Counted from the stretch's first letter, positions 22,478 to 33,999 are shown. The stretch: 64,000 nucleotides of DNA from Lunularia cruciata (GCA_948567375.1 OX419758.1:11971001-12035000); one strand, 5' to 3'. The notes: generated by a model from the letters alone, not told the origin. Translations and numbers: made by a program.

Positions 22478-22928
22478 TGTAATCAGATTGCTTAACACTT
22501 TCAACTCAACTCAACTCAGATCAGTACTTGATCTGTCACTCTATAAACTGCCAACAACTGGGCACTGATTACAGTCAAGCCACACCCACTCAAGCATAGA
22601 GAATCCAGGTGACGCTCGCCGGCCTCTGTCCACCATAGCCAGGAACTCGAAGGCTCAACATCAAAGAAGTGAGCTCTCTGGAGCTCACTTCGAAACTATA
22701 CCCCCTGGACTCGAGCTAGCCCTGAAACCCTAACGGTCCCGCTGACGGCACACTCGACGGTGCAAACGGTGCAAAGTGACGGTGGGCCCCACCGTGAAGT
22801 CAATACCCCGAACACAAAATCTAACCATCGGAAAGTAGTCCTTGAGAAACTGCTAGAATAACTCTAACTACCATCACTGGAACTCTAGTGTCCGAGCATC
22901 TAGATGCGGAACTACAAATGGCGTGACA
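22478..22928 (-). repeat. F1 copy 1, 5' LTR (451 bp)
   Basis: On the plus strand it reads TGTAATCAG ... GGCGTGACA, with perfect TGT...ACA ends. It matches the 3' LTR at 13,085-13,535 and the LTR at 57,808-58,257. TACC follows immediately. Confidence 0.9.
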
Positions 22929-23639
22929 TACCTAATCCCATAGGGAAATTTCCATGGACTAGATTTCTTTTGACTATATAATAAAGAAAGTGCTTCTTTG
23001 GGATACCAAAGTTTGAAGGTGAAACTTGTGTTTTTTCTTATATGTTTCTCTACTATGCTATGCTCGGAATATTATAAAAACTTTTCATTTAACTTGGATT
23101 GCATTAAAAGAAAACGGTTGAAAATAACTTCTTGAGAAGATTCTCAAGATGCTCTCTATAAATATTAAAAAATAAACTCATGCAAGGTATTTAAAGTTTC
23201 ACACACTCAAGTGTCACAATATGATCTTCTACTCTCATATTCCTCTCATCAATCTTGGTCTTTTAGATTGATATTAGAGTAAAAATGAGATGGATAGAAT
23301 TTATGGACTACAAAATCTAGTTTTTCCAAACCATTGGAATTATTGTGTCCAAGTATTATTCAAGCATCATTTCATATAGTTCATCACCTCAAACTTTTGG
23401 GCAGAATTTTTTGAATATGTTCATCTTGTCTTAGGAACCCTTGGTACTTCCAATCATAACTTATGAAGATAAGGGGATGTGTTGCATCTATTTGTTAATA
23501 ATAGATAAATTAGTAATAATATGATAGAGTACTAGCCATGGCCCAAGGTTATCATTACTATGTAATAACAAATCAAACACCTTACTCAATTGTTGGATGA
23601 ACAACCCCATCAACGATAAAAGCACATAGAGAGAGCACC

Positions 23640-24440
23640 ATTTTGAGAAAGAGAAGAAAAAATCCAATTTCCAAAACCTAAGGTATTTGATGGAAAGAAT
23701 CTCTAGAGTGCAATGGAGAATTTTTTATTTGACTATGAAAATTATTTTGAGACTATGAATTTTCAAGATGAACGGAAATAAATTTTCTTATGTTTAAGCC
23801 AATTGGATGGAGTGGCAAAACTATGGTGGTAATTTTGAGTGGAGCAAACTGAATGAAAATATGTTTGTGCCAATCTTGACATGAGAAGAGTTCAAGGGTA
23901 TAATAATTGGACAATTCCAAGCAATAAATACCAGACGATTTGCATACAATAAGTTGATAAAGTTGGTTCTATAAGAAGCAACATGACACAATTCAAAATC
24001 ATCATTATGTAGATTCCAATATATTGGATGGTGAAGCTCTAGATTGATTCTTAAGTGACTTGAAGTCACAAACCAAATTGGAAATGTATCTGTGTGAGCC
24101 AAAACATTTAGAAGAAGCCATGTAGTTGGTTGAGCGATTTGATTCCTTGGTTGCAACAACTTGGTCTTGCCCTTGACCTTCAAAAAATCTACCAACACAC
24201 TACACATGAGTGGAGAAGCCAAAAATAATGGAGATTGATGCAATCTAATGGAGACCACTTGGTATAGAAAATCAAGAAGATTGCACAAAATAGTGGTTTC
24301 TTTTATTGTTGTCAGATTGGACATTCCATTGCTAAATGTCCATGTAAGAATGAGTGATCTTGACAAATTACCCAAATGCAATTTATGGAGCCGAATGATC
24401 AAGGAAATGATGAATCCTAGTAAGAGATTTTGAGCCACCT
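23640..24440 (+). pseudogene. F5 gag remnant
   Basis: Fragments upstream of the protease show no intact frame. A knuckle-like remnant, CYCCQIGHSIAKCPC in the frame around 24,300-24,345, is consistent with the gag C-terminus. Recognition rests mainly on position. Confidence 0.45.
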
Positions 24441-24487
24441 ATTGGGAACTTGATTAGTTCCAATGGGATTGAAGGCTCAATGTAAGT

Positions 24488-24775
24488 TTGCTTCACTTGC
24501 AAGGTACAATATTTGATCGTGGTTGTAGGCTTTTGATTGATTTTGGAAGTTCAAAGAATTACATGGCTATACAATTAGGAAATGAATTAAGTATTTTTAT
24601 CAAGCCAATAATCAGAAATAGATTGATGATTGTGGATGGTAGAAAGGGTTTGGCATTCTCTACCTTACATCTCGTTATCTTCAAGATTGGGAATGAGTAT
24701 TTGGAGTGTATGAGGTTTGTAGTGGCACCTTTGGAGTATGATATTATTCTAGATCTACCTTAGCTTGAATATCAT
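24488..24775 (+). pseudogene. F5 aspartic protease remnant
   Basis: A 91-residue open stretch contains LIDFGSSKNYM, a degraded form of the retropepsin L(I/V)D[ST]GS..N(F/Y)M motif. Further on is EYDIILDLP, where chromovirus proteases have DVILG..WL. The catalytic S/T is Phe here, so it is inactive. Confidence 0.65.
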
Positions 24776-24989
24776 AAGGTTCAATTTGATTGGAGCTAAT
24801 GATAAATTCAAGTACAACACCAAGGTATGAAAATTTAATTAAGTTTGTTTGACACCATTGAGTAAGACACTTAAGAATAGTCAATCCTCAGAGGAGAATT
24901 TTATTGGGAAAGTAACCATAGAGTAAGCTCTAAATGAAGATAAGTCCCAAGAGGGGAAGTTTAGAAGTGAAGTAGCCATAGAGCAAGCT

Positions 24990-26420
24990 TTGGAGGAAAA
25001 TAAATCTATTTTTGATGTGTGGATCAAACTTATTGCATATGGAGGATCTGAGGAGCATCAAAAGTTTAATCAAGCAATGGTTGATCAAATAGTCCAAGAT
25101 TTTTTAGATATATTTCCAGAGGATCTGCCAAAGGGATTACCCTCCAATCATGGTATGCCCTTCAAGATTGAGTTTATGCCAAGAAGTACTCCAATGAGTA
25201 GACCAATCTATGAGCTCTCACCCAAGGAGTTGGATGAGCTCTAAACAACATTGACAAAGTTGTTGGAGAAAGATTTCATACAACATAGTATATCTCCTTG
25301 TGGTACTATTTTTTCCAAAGAAAGATGAAGATTTTTAGTTTACTTCTATATTGATTATCATGGCCTCAATAAACAAATAGTGAACAATGCATATCCTTTG
25401 CTTCAAATTGATGACTTGCTCAATCAATTGAGTGTGCATGATACTTCTCCAAGTTGGATCTCTGAAGTGGCTATTGACAAAGAAGATATACAAAGATTAC
25501 CTTTCAAACAAGGTATGGACATTTTGAGTGGAGAGTTCTCCCTTTTGGGCTCACTAACATTCTAGTAGTCTTCATGGCTCATATGCATTGGGTGTTATGG
25601 GTATTGGATTGGCTATGTAATGGTGTTCGTGGATGATATTTAAATTGATAACAAGATAAAAGTAGAACACACAAATCACATGCAAGAAGTCCTAAGACAA
25701 CTACATCAATGGAAGTTTTACAACAAAAAGTCAAAGTATATCTTGTGGCAAAAGAAGGTTACCTTCTTGGGGTCACAAGATCTCATCTAAGGGGATCCAG
25801 ATGGAAGAGGATAAAATCAAGGCCATTATTGATTGGCCTACTCCAAAGGATACTACAAAAGTATTAGCATTTAATGGATTGGCAAGTTTTTACTAATAAT
25901 CCATTCACTACTATGCTCATGTGGTGCACTATTGATCAACCTCTTGGGGAAGAACTCTAGCCATCAAGCACAAAGAAGCATTTGAGAAGCTAAAACATAT
26001 GAGGTCTTCAAGACTCATTCTTTGACCATATGATCCTCAACTACCTTGTGTGGTTGATTTTGATGCTTCTAACTTTATGATTGGAGTTTTGTTATAGTAA
26101 GAATTCTTAGATGGATTACATCCCATTGCCTTTATGTCTTGCCAAATAAATATAATAAAAAAGGAACTTCCCTACTCAAGATTAATAATAACTAGCAATG
26201 GTACATACCACAAAGGTATGGAGGCATTATCTATTGAGAGAACAAGTGATCATGCAAACTAATCACAAGCCCTTGTTGCAAACATTACCTTTGGAACACA
26301 TGAAGAGTTGAGATCATTAATGTGAGAAACAACTACAATTGTTTGACATCAAATTTGAGTATAAACTCAATTGGTTCCATGTCATTCCTTATGCCCTATC
26401 TCAATAACCTGATTTGAAGT
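24990..26420 (+). pseudogene. F5 reverse transcriptase and RNase H remnant
   Basis: RT N-terminus: DFLDIFPEDLPKGLP, then PMSRPIYELSPKELDEL. Later NNAYPLLQIDDLLNQL stands for the NKYPLPRIDDLLDQL motif. Further fragments read VFVDDI (the YxDD region, near 25,625). RNase H reads VVDFDASN near 26,045. Many stops and frame breaks interrupt it. Confidence 0.7.
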
Positions 26421-26619
26421 CTCTTCCTCTCATCAAGATGGCAATTACTACGGTTTTAATCGACTCCAAAGTCCAAATCAAGTTTAGGTCAGCTTTAAAA
26501 CAAGCTCTCTTCTTTTGGATGGTACAAGTTTTTCTTGCAGCATGTGACAAGGAGTGAAACACCTTCTCCTTCAATGAAAGGCTTCTATTTTCTAAGAATC
26601 AGATCTTATGTTCAAGCCA

Positions 26620-27430
26620 AGGGTGACCTATGACTTGTGTGCCTCCAAGAAGCCCATGACTTACCAATCACTAATTACATGGGTGTGGACAAGACATTGG
26701 GTACCTTCAATGCCAATGGTGGTGGCCCAACATGGCACAAGATTTTCAAGAGTTTTTTTGATCTTGTGAGAGTTGCCAATGCAACAAGGCCAATAACCAA
26801 AACCAAGTGGACTCCTTCAACCACTCCCCATTCCATCTACTTGTTGGAAACATGTGAGCTTAGATCTTATCAAATCCTTGCCCAAGACAAAGCAAGGTCA
26901 CATAGCAATCACAATGTTTGTGGATAATTTTAAGAATCAAATCCATTGGCACCAACCTTTGATGTTGTAAATGCTCCACCATATTGATAAAGATCTACTT
27001 TGACAATGTCTTCAAGCATCATGGGATGTCTTGTGTACTCATCTTTGATTCATTGGAAAATTTTGGCAAACACTTGTACACATATTTGGTACTAAGCTTG
27101 CCTTGTTCACGGCCTATCATCCTCAAATTGATGGACAAACTAAACATATAAATTGCACCTTGGAGGATATGCTTTGTGCCTTTTTCAACATTCACCATAC
27201 CAATTAGCATGAATTGTTGAGTTTGTATACAATAATTCCAAACATCCAAGCATATGATTCTCTCCTTTCTTTCTTAATTTTGGCCAAGATCCACTTGTTC
27301 TAGATTCTCTTCTTGCTCCTCCTCCATCTCATGTCCCTCATATTTCCACCTTCTTGACTACCATGTTCCAATCCCTCTAACAAGCCAAATCTCATTTTCT
27401 TGTTGCTTAGAATCATCAAAAATAATATGC
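26620..27430 (+). pseudogene. F5 integrase remnant
   Basis: An H2C2-type segment (EAHDLPITNYMGVDKT, then FFDLVRVANATR) is seen near 26,640-26,810. Core integrase residues read TAYHPQIDGQTKHIN near 27,110-27,150, matching the usual TAYHPQTDGQTE. Frames change between the segments. Confidence 0.68.
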
Positions 27431-27719
27431 ACACCACCATTGTTGTAATCTCACCTTTCAAATCAATGATACGGTTATGTTCTCCTCTACTAACCTACGC
27501 CTCCCACTTGATACCCAAGTACTTAAACTTACTCCTAATTGGATAGAACCCTTTGACATCACCCAAATGATTTCTCTTGTTGCTTATCGACTTGCCTTGT
27601 CTTGTCATATGTGCCTCTCCCCTATCTTTCATATTTCTAAGCACTTAACACTTAGTTAAAAAACTTTGTTCTTAATTTGTCTTCTTTTTCCTTTTGTATC
27701 AAACCTCCATCTCCTTCCA

Positions 27720-27910
27720 TCCCTATCAATGATCATGAGGAGTATGAAGTTGATTGTTTCTTTTCACGTTACCGCATTCAACAAGGCCGTCAACAACATA
27801 TAGAGTACAAAGTCCTTTGCCAAGGGTATCCCCTTCATGATGCCATTTGGGAGCCTCTTTCTCCTCTCCAAAATGCACAAATGGCCATTCAAGAGTTTGA
27901 AGTTTCAATG
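27720..27910 (+). pseudogene. F5 chromodomain
   Basis: In a 116-residue open frame (27,677-28,027), RYRIQQGRQQHIEYKVLCQG is followed by YPLHDAIWEPLSPLQNAQ and IQEFE. This follows the chromodomain pattern EYLVKWKGYP..EATWEP...L.NA...I..FE. In chromoviruses it sits at the integrase C-terminus and directs integration to marked chromatin. One aromatic-cage position (W of KWKG) is Cys here. Confidence 0.75.
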
Positions 27911-29332
27911 GTGATAAAAACGTCACCAACTATTAGTGGGAGAATATGTAACAATATGGAGTTTATTGATAAGTTAGTCAAGGCTAACAAAGTAGCAAAT
28001 AGGCCAATTAAGCCTAGAATATTTTAGAATTATGTAAGAAGCTCCTTGGTATCTTCCAAGTATTGAGTAACTCGTATACCAAGTGATGATTTCTAGGAGG
28101 AAGCTTGTTGGGAAGCTTCTTCCTAGACCCAAGTAGGTAGCTTCAAGAAGGAAGCTTCTAGTAAATTTCAATTAGCTTAGTTTGCATGCCAAGTAGGTGG
28201 CTTCTAGAAGGAAGTTTCTTTGTTAACTAGACTTGCACTCCAAGACAATAGCTTAAGAAAGCTTCTTGAGAAGCCTCTCAAGAGCCTTATATACTCCTAT
28301 AAATACCAAAGCTCATGCTAAGCATTCTGAGTTCTAATACTCAAGTGTCCCAATGTGATCTTTCATTCTCTTATTTCTCTCTTTGGTCTTGGTCTTTGTC
28401 TTTTACATATGTAGTTTAGAGATCAATATTGTCTCTATAGCTCAATCTCATCTAAGTGTACTCTTCTAAAGTCATGATAGTCATCCATTGGAGGATCTTC
28501 CAAGTGTTGAAACAACTTCTTCCATGCCATGAAGTGTGTGATTAAAGTCAATTTTCACATCTGTTGTACATCACATCAACTATCAAACTCTTGGATGAAG
28601 TCATTCAACTCAATGGTACCCACTATACCAAAATAGAACATAGGGCCTTTGGAGGCCCCATAAATCTTATCTCACAATAATGATATAAACACACCAAGTG
28701 CATTCTCCTCCCTCATTGTGACCTAAGATACAAGTTGATATCAAGTGCAAATTTGTGTGAATCTAATGCGTATTTCAAATGATATCTTCTTTGGAATCCC
28801 AAAAGAAAAAACTTTGTTATGACAATGTAACTCAAATTACAACAGTAACTATCATAAGTACCTCACCAAAGATCAACACCAAGTGCCACTACCAACTAAA
28901 CACCACTCACTAATGTAGCCCTAATTGTGATAACTACACTAAGGGAAAGTGAAACTTGTAACTTGCCATTGCGACACATACTTTGATAATCTATACATGA
29001 TCACTTCCTACCTCACTAGAGAGAAAAATAGGTAGTCTGATTGGTCATCAATCCAACTTCATTACCAAGAGTACACCAAAGCAATAATGCTCTAAAGTCA
29101 AGGTATCTCACACAAACAAGAAGTAAAGAATGAAGGAGGTCCAATCATATGAAATCTAAATAAAAATTTCCATCTCATAAATTAACATTAATTATACACC
29201 ATTTGATATTAACATAATAAGAGTGTTTACCTACTCTTAATCTACCAAGATCACCAAAGATGGGATCCAACTACATTCCTAGCCAAAACTTCATGTGTAT
29301 AGGTACCAATCAACCAAGCACTAGGACAGCAA

Positions 29333-29404
29333 GTGAAGGTGGATTAGTTGGTTGGAACACCAATCTAAGAACCAAGGATCAGGGGTTCAAACCTTGTTGT
29401 GCAC
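29333..29404 (+). other. tRNA-like segment in the F1 relic
   Basis: This matches 21,682-21,752, with A-box-like TGGATTAGTTGG and B-box-like GGGGTTCAAACC. The B box is closer to the consensus than in the younger copies. Confidence 0.4.
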
Positions 29405-29573
29405 AATCTGCACCAAATTGACCAACTATCTCAAATTGATTCAATTCAAATAAATTTGGTGCATGCTTCTACACACCATTTGCCTCATTGCCAAATCAAT
29501 ATCAACTTGCACAAGGCTTCTACACATTATCTCTCTTTAAGACTCTATGACCATGATCAAATGTACCAATGAT

Positions 29574-29950
29574 CATTCAGACTTTAAGATACCACCAACA
29601 TCTTCAATTCTTGTACTAGATTCTTCTTACTCTCACTTCTTTGATAAAAACAGTTTATTCTTCCACTCAAATCACAATTTGAGCCTCTACAACTCTAGAT
29701 TGGTACATTCAGACTTTAAGATACCACCAACATCTTCAATTCTTGCACCAGATTTCTCCTTACTCTTACTTCTTTGATAAAACCAGTTTATTCTTCCACT
29801 CAAAATCAGAATTTGAACCCTCTCCAAATCTAGCCAAGCTCCAAATCTGGCCTCCAATACCCTTAGCTTTTGCATCCAGTTTCCTCCTATTCTCACTTCT
29901 TTGATGTAATCAGTTTATTCTTCCACTCAAATCACAATTTGAACCCTTTC
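29574..29950. repeat. 132-bp tandem repeat, two units plus a partial third
   Basis: Units begin at cattcagactttaagatacc at 29,574 and 29,706 (period 132). A partial third unit covers about 29,866-29,950. Each contains ttgcacc(or variant)..ttct..ttact and cagtttattcttccactcaaa. The unit derives from the LTR-proximal leader of F1. Confidence 0.8.
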
Positions 29951-30030
29951 CAAATCTAACAACACTCTCAAAATTTGACCAAACTCCAAATCTGGCCAAG
30001 CTTCACCCAACTCTAGCCAACTCAAGCTGT

Positions 30031-30723
30031 GGTACCCACATTTTTTGTATTTTTTTGAAATGGAGAAGAAAAAGTGTAAAGAGAAGTAGGATTGCGCCTG
30101 TATGGCCGAAGAAGGCAAAGAAAAGAGTCTTCGGGATGAAACCCAAGGTAACGTGGCTTTGTGGCATAAGGCAAAGTACTCGGACTTGCCCTATCAGCAT
30201 ACAACCCAAAGTAAGAAGTCTTTGTATCAGTGGGTGCTCAACCCAAGGCGAGGATAGTGTAAAAACTTTTCTTTGGGGTGAGAAATTCAAGAAGGGACCG
30301 TTCAAAAACCGGCGGTCATATGCATGAAGTACACTTGATAGTGGCAGGCGCATGCAAGAGGTGTGATTTCTCGGTAGAAACTCAAATTGAAGAGAGACAA
30401 AGAAGGCGCGACTCTTTAAAAATCGGGCTAACAACGAAGCAATGTCGAGCAATTTTCCTTCGCCATTGAGGAGTCATCCTGCAGGAGATCATAGGAAGGG
30501 AAGTAGAGTTGAAGACGCCCTGGTGTGTAGAGGAGAATTTGAGAGAGCTAACCCAAGAGATAGTGAGGAAGAAAGAAAGATGGGAGGAGGAAAGAAGAAC
30601 TCCTAATTTGCAATGAGAAATCATGCAATTCGGAGGTTAGATGTGATCGCAAGGATCAAAGTCTTGAGCCGACTTCGGTTCACATTCTTGGCATGAAACT
30701 GAAATGTTAGTTTTCCAAGATTC
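30031..30723. other. Unassigned sequence before the coiled-coil relic
   Basis: Short overlapping frames on both strands show no recognisable family. The composition (purine-rich on plus) resembles the following relic, so it may be its upstream part. Confidence 0.35.
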
Positions 30724-31290
30724 ATGACCAAGATAATCGAGAGTAAATGTCTCAATGGCCCCGAGGAAGAAAGGAAGAGAGGAAATCCGGCTCATTGGAC
30801 GGAGTTGGATTGGAGATTAGTACTCGGAAGAGAGGTAGGCGCGGAGCAAGGTGCCACGTTCTTGGGGAAGGGAGTGGTAGCCAAAGAACCCCAAGAAGTG
30901 AGAGATGCATTCTCTTCAAAGTGAACAAAGAATGGGTACAAAGTAGAGAGTTACAAGGATCCGGTCAAGAGAGGGATCGTGAGTGCTCTCATGGAAATCT
31001 AAAGCCGGAGAGAACGACTTATGCAATGAAGCACCAAGTGGTGTTCTTCCATAAGAAGTTTGTAGAAGAGCCAAGCAACTTGACGAGGTGCTTCCATGGG
31101 CAAACGAGGCAGATGGTGTGGAGTTTGCGGGATAAGTCACTTCCACATTACATTGTGTCGTTTGCAGCACATTTCCACCTTGGGTTGAATCTGCTCAAAG
31201 CGGCGGAGCGCAACAAAATGGTGTCGCATTTTCATCCCGACTTAAGAAAGGAGGTCGATGCGGAGGAGCAGTTGTACATTCTTTAGATCC
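30724..31290 (+). pseudogene. Unrecognised coding relic upstream of the F2 LTR
   Basis: Two overlapping frames (30,724-30,924 and 30,747-31,286) together look protein-like. The first has AEQGATFLGKGVVAKEPQEV. The second has AMKHQVVFFHKKFVEEPSNL, then TRQMVWSLRDKSLPHYIV and AAHFHLGLNLLKAAERNKMV. A frameshift lies near 30,920-31,020. I do not recognise the family. It may be an accessory ORF of a retrotransposon or a captured host gene. Confidence 0.45.
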
Positions 31291-31366
31291 AAAGAATGTA
31301 CTACTGCACTCTTCCCTGTCTGCACATAGTACTCATCACTACGTGCACATGGGGAAGAGTGCGTAG

Positions 31367-32818
31367 GTGGATGTAAGTACTCCAAAGTCAAAGAAGTGGA
31401 GTAGACAAGGAGAAGGCAAAGACGTCAAAGAAACAAGACCTCGGAAGACCAGAAGGGCAACCCCAAGGAAAAGTATGGTGGTAATCACGTCGTCAGAAGA
31501 GGACTCGAAGGGCAAAGCCGGGTGCAGGTCCAAAGAGTCGAAACGCAAGGAAGGACCCTAGCTCACACTACAGAGTGGAGATATGAGTAGTGATAGCAAT
31601 GAAGGTGGGGAGATGACATCAGTACCCACAGCAAAAGAAGAAGTCCGAGTGGAGCTCGAGGAAGAGAGTAATGCAAAGTTAGAAGATGAAGTGCCCAAGC
31701 ACGAGGAGAAGAAGATTACCATTTAGATAGGATTTTGGTCCAGGTGAAAGGTGAAGTGTGAAGCGGGTCCGAGCAAGGCAAGGGATGAGGAGAATGCCAA
31801 TTCAAAGAGTGAAGCATCCTTTCCGATACGACAATTGCAGAGGAGAAGGCGAGTATCAAGAGAAGAAGAGGTAAAGAAGGAGATCACTCCGCAAGTGGAA
31901 ATAGTCGCAAGTGATGGAGTGGAGTACCTGCGAGAAGTTATGTGTCCTCTATTGGTGAAATTGGAACACAAGAAGAAGGAGATGCAGTCAAAGTGTACGG
32001 AGGTGAAGACTGTATTGTAGGTATTAGCACGACTAGAAGAAGAGAACTTGGAGTTGATGAAAAGTATAATCCGAGGTGAGGAGGGAAGGGAAGTACTACG
32101 AGTGGATGCACGAGTGCAGAGTCAAGTGGTAGAAAACTTGAAGAGAGAAGCAAGGTATCGAGAGGAACTTGTGAAGCAGAGTGACATAGCAAAGGAAAGA
32201 CAAATTGCTGAATATGATATCTTGAAGTAGCAGTTTGCTGATTCAAGACTAGAAATTATCCATGCTATGGCAAGAGTAGCAAAGAAGGAACAAGAGCTCA
32301 ATAGGGTAATGGAGAGTGTGGAAGAGAAGAAGCAACTGTGGCAACAAGAGTTGACAGTGAGATATAGGGAAGAAGTGAGATTGCGAGAGTTACTTCATAA
32401 TCAAGAAGAGAAGATTGTACAGAAGGAGAAGGAAACTATGAAAGCCAAGTTCAAAGCAAAATTGGCAATGTACCGGGAGGATTGGCTTGCAGATCGGGAG
32501 CACGAGAGGAAGATGAGACTAGAGCCCTTGAAGGAGATCATAATCAGGATGAATGCAATGCTGAGTACAAAATCCAATGTGCGTATCGAGGAGACGAGGC
32601 TGCATGAGTTGAAGTTGTTGGTGCAGGAGACGAGGAGGAGACATGCAAAGGATACCAATTTGAACGCATTGTTGATTAGCCTCAGAACTCGTGTAAATAG
32701 GAAGATATTGGAGGTAGAAGGCAATATCACAATCAAATTAGACTTAGTAAAGTTGGAGAAAGATAAACTTTGGAAAGATGTTAGAGCAAAACCCAAAGTA
32801 GATGAAGTAGGAGTATAG
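31367..32818 (+). pseudogene. Long charged coiled-coil protein relic upstream of the F2 LTR
   Basis: One reading frame runs the whole span, broken by a few stops (31,559-31,561, near 31,720, near 31,740, 32,018-32,020, 32,228-32,230). The N-terminus is basic and low complexity (STPKSKKWSRQGEGKDVKET). The rest is rich in E, K, R, L and Q with heptad-like spacing, as in LRELLHNQEEKIVQKEKETM. This implies a coiled coil of about 350 residues with no catalytic motif seen. It ends about 1.2 kb before the F2 primer-binding site. Accessory ORFs near the LTR are known in plant Tat/Athila-type elements; assignment here is inference. Confidence 0.5.
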
Positions 32819-33049
32819 ATGTCTTTAGAGTTACCATTGGAGACATTAGAGAAGAGTGGGTTGGGAGATAAGGGTTAGAAAGATTGCACACAAGTGAAAT
32901 TTCAGATCAGGAAAGAGAACTATTAGATTTGTTAGAAGATGTAGGAGGTGTGAAACCCGAGGATAGAGTAGTAGTGAGTGAAGTTACTTTGGGTTCGGGT
33001 TTGAAAGCCAAAGAAGAAGGAGACATCGGATCGGATTAGTAACCAATTT

Positions 33050-33975
33050 GAGATTTGAAAAGGTAGATATGAAGAGGTGCATTTTCATTTTGGATCTGCA
33101 GGTTTGTAGAGTTGTTAGGAAGAGGTACATTAGGAAGATAATTGTCGATTGCTTCACTATTTAAGAGTGGCATTCAAAGACTTCTTTTGTTGTTAAGTGC
33201 TCATAATTCTGAGAATAGAAAAAGTGAAGTGTTGTGAAGCAATACTCGCCGCTTGAGCTTGATTTTGAGTATCAACTTTATGTTTGTGTTTGTGAGTGTG
33301 TGGAGAATTTTGAAGTGCAAGTCAGAGTGTTTGTTGGATGTTGGATTCCACAGCCTTGATCTTCATTTTGTGTGTTTGATCCTAAGTGAAGTGCAATCAA
33401 AGCAATGCCTTGACAGATCTGAGAGGAATTGTAGTGTTGGTAGTATTCTACATTTGTGAGTGTAGTGTTTGTTGGATGTTGGATTTCGCAGCCTTGATCT
33501 TCATTCTATGTGTTTGATCCTGAGTGAAGTGCAATCGAAGCAATGCCTTGACAGATCTGAGAGGAATTGTAGTGTTGGTAGTATTCTACATTTGTGAGTG
33601 TAGTGTGAAGTTGATGTCAAGCAATTTTGATCAAGGAAGCTGTGCCTTCAGTGGAGGGTGGAACACAATTCTGAGGCGAAGTCATTTTAGAGTGAAGTGC
33701 CATTCTTGGGAGAGCCTGAATCATCACAATCAAGATTGTTTGGAAAGAATTGAAGTAGTTGTGATTAAGAAGTGTGAATTTGCAACAAGACTGCAAGTCA
33801 GTGCTTGTTACTCTCTTCTAGGTGTGGTTTCTACCTGAGAGATTAAAGACGCAACCAAGAAGAACTACATGTTACTATTTGACTTTATATTTAGACATTT
33901 CTGACTCGTATCTCTACGAGAACAAATTTTACTTACTTGATTACCGCAAAAGTAATATTTGCCGGGTTGTCACAT
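33050..33975 (+). repeat. Putative F2 LTR
   Basis: Non-coding sequence immediately upstream of a tRNA-Asp-type primer site, so it should be the 5' LTR; it ends near gttgtcaca at 33,973. The left boundary is not determined because no second copy lies in the window. It contains a two-unit tandem repeat. Confidence 0.55.
33326..33601. repeat. Tandem repeat of about 138 bp inside the F2 LTR, two units
   Basis: Units start at agtgtttgttggatgttgga near 33,326 and 33,462. They share gccttgacagatctgagagg and gtagtattctacatttgtga. They are nearly identical, differing at a handful of bases. Confidence 0.85.
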
Positions 33976-33981
33976 GATTTT

Positions 33982-33999
33982 TGGCGCCGCTGCCGGGGA
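33982..33999 (+). promoter_or_regulatory. F2 primer-binding site, tRNA-Asp type
   Basis: TGGCGCCGCTGCCGGGGA has one difference from the TGGCGCCGTTGCCGGGGA site common in plant Tat/Athila-type gypsy elements, which is complementary to the 3' end of tRNA-Asp. It follows the LTR end by a few bases and precedes gag. Confidence 0.85.

Larger units (their letters stand above)
12981..22928 (-). mobile_element. F1 copy 1: Ty3/gypsy LTR retrotransposon encoding a DNA methyltransferase and a PHD finger
   Basis: The element, about 9.95 kb, runs on the minus strand: 5' LTR (22,478-22,928), ~1.3-kb leader, gag with two zinc knuckles, protease, C5-cytosine methyltransferase, RT, RNase H, integrase, PHD finger, polypurine tract, 3' LTR. 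RT before integrase defines Ty3/gypsy. The target duplication TACC is found outside the outer 108-bp repeat (12,977-12,980) and outside the right LTR (22,929-22,932). About a dozen differences between the 451-bp LTRs suggest a moderately old insertion. The polyprotein is broken by stops and frameshifts. A second copy on the plus strand begins at 57,808, and an old relic lies at 28,436-30,030. Confidence 0.88.
22929..28435 (+). mobile_element. F5: ancient AT-rich chromovirus (Ty3/gypsy) relic
   Basis: A degraded plus-strand element. LTR remnants at about 23,120-23,285 and 28,255-28,410 share cttcttgagaag...ctcaag, actcaagtgtc(a/c)caat.tgatctt and tcttggtctttt. The 3' LTR probably starts near 27,949 (tgtaacaatatgg). 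In between come gag-like, protease, RT, RNase H, integrase and chromodomain remnants in order, riddled with stops. Base composition is visibly more AT-rich than F1 or F4. Its left end has been reached by F1 copy 1, so its 5' LTR is incomplete. Confidence 0.78.
28436..30030 (-). pseudogene. Ancient relic of the F1 family: 5' gag, leader and LTR-proximal part
   Basis: 28,440-28,700 aligns with the F1 gag start at 20,700-20,950. Shared stretches include ggatgaagtcat(c/t)caactcaatgg and gggcctttggaggccccataaatctt. 28,720-29,420 matches the F1 leader, including the tRNA-like segment. 29,577-29,950 matches the region next to the 5' LTR (agataccaccaaca...ttcttgcacc.gattt). It is far more AT-rich than the younger copies and has no open frame. 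The rest of the element is missing. Confidence 0.78.

Noticed and set aside
29574-29950. Regularly spaced repeats considered as a CRISPR-like array
   Set aside because: Only two full 132-bp units with no short repeat-spacer structure, in a plant retrotransposon relic.
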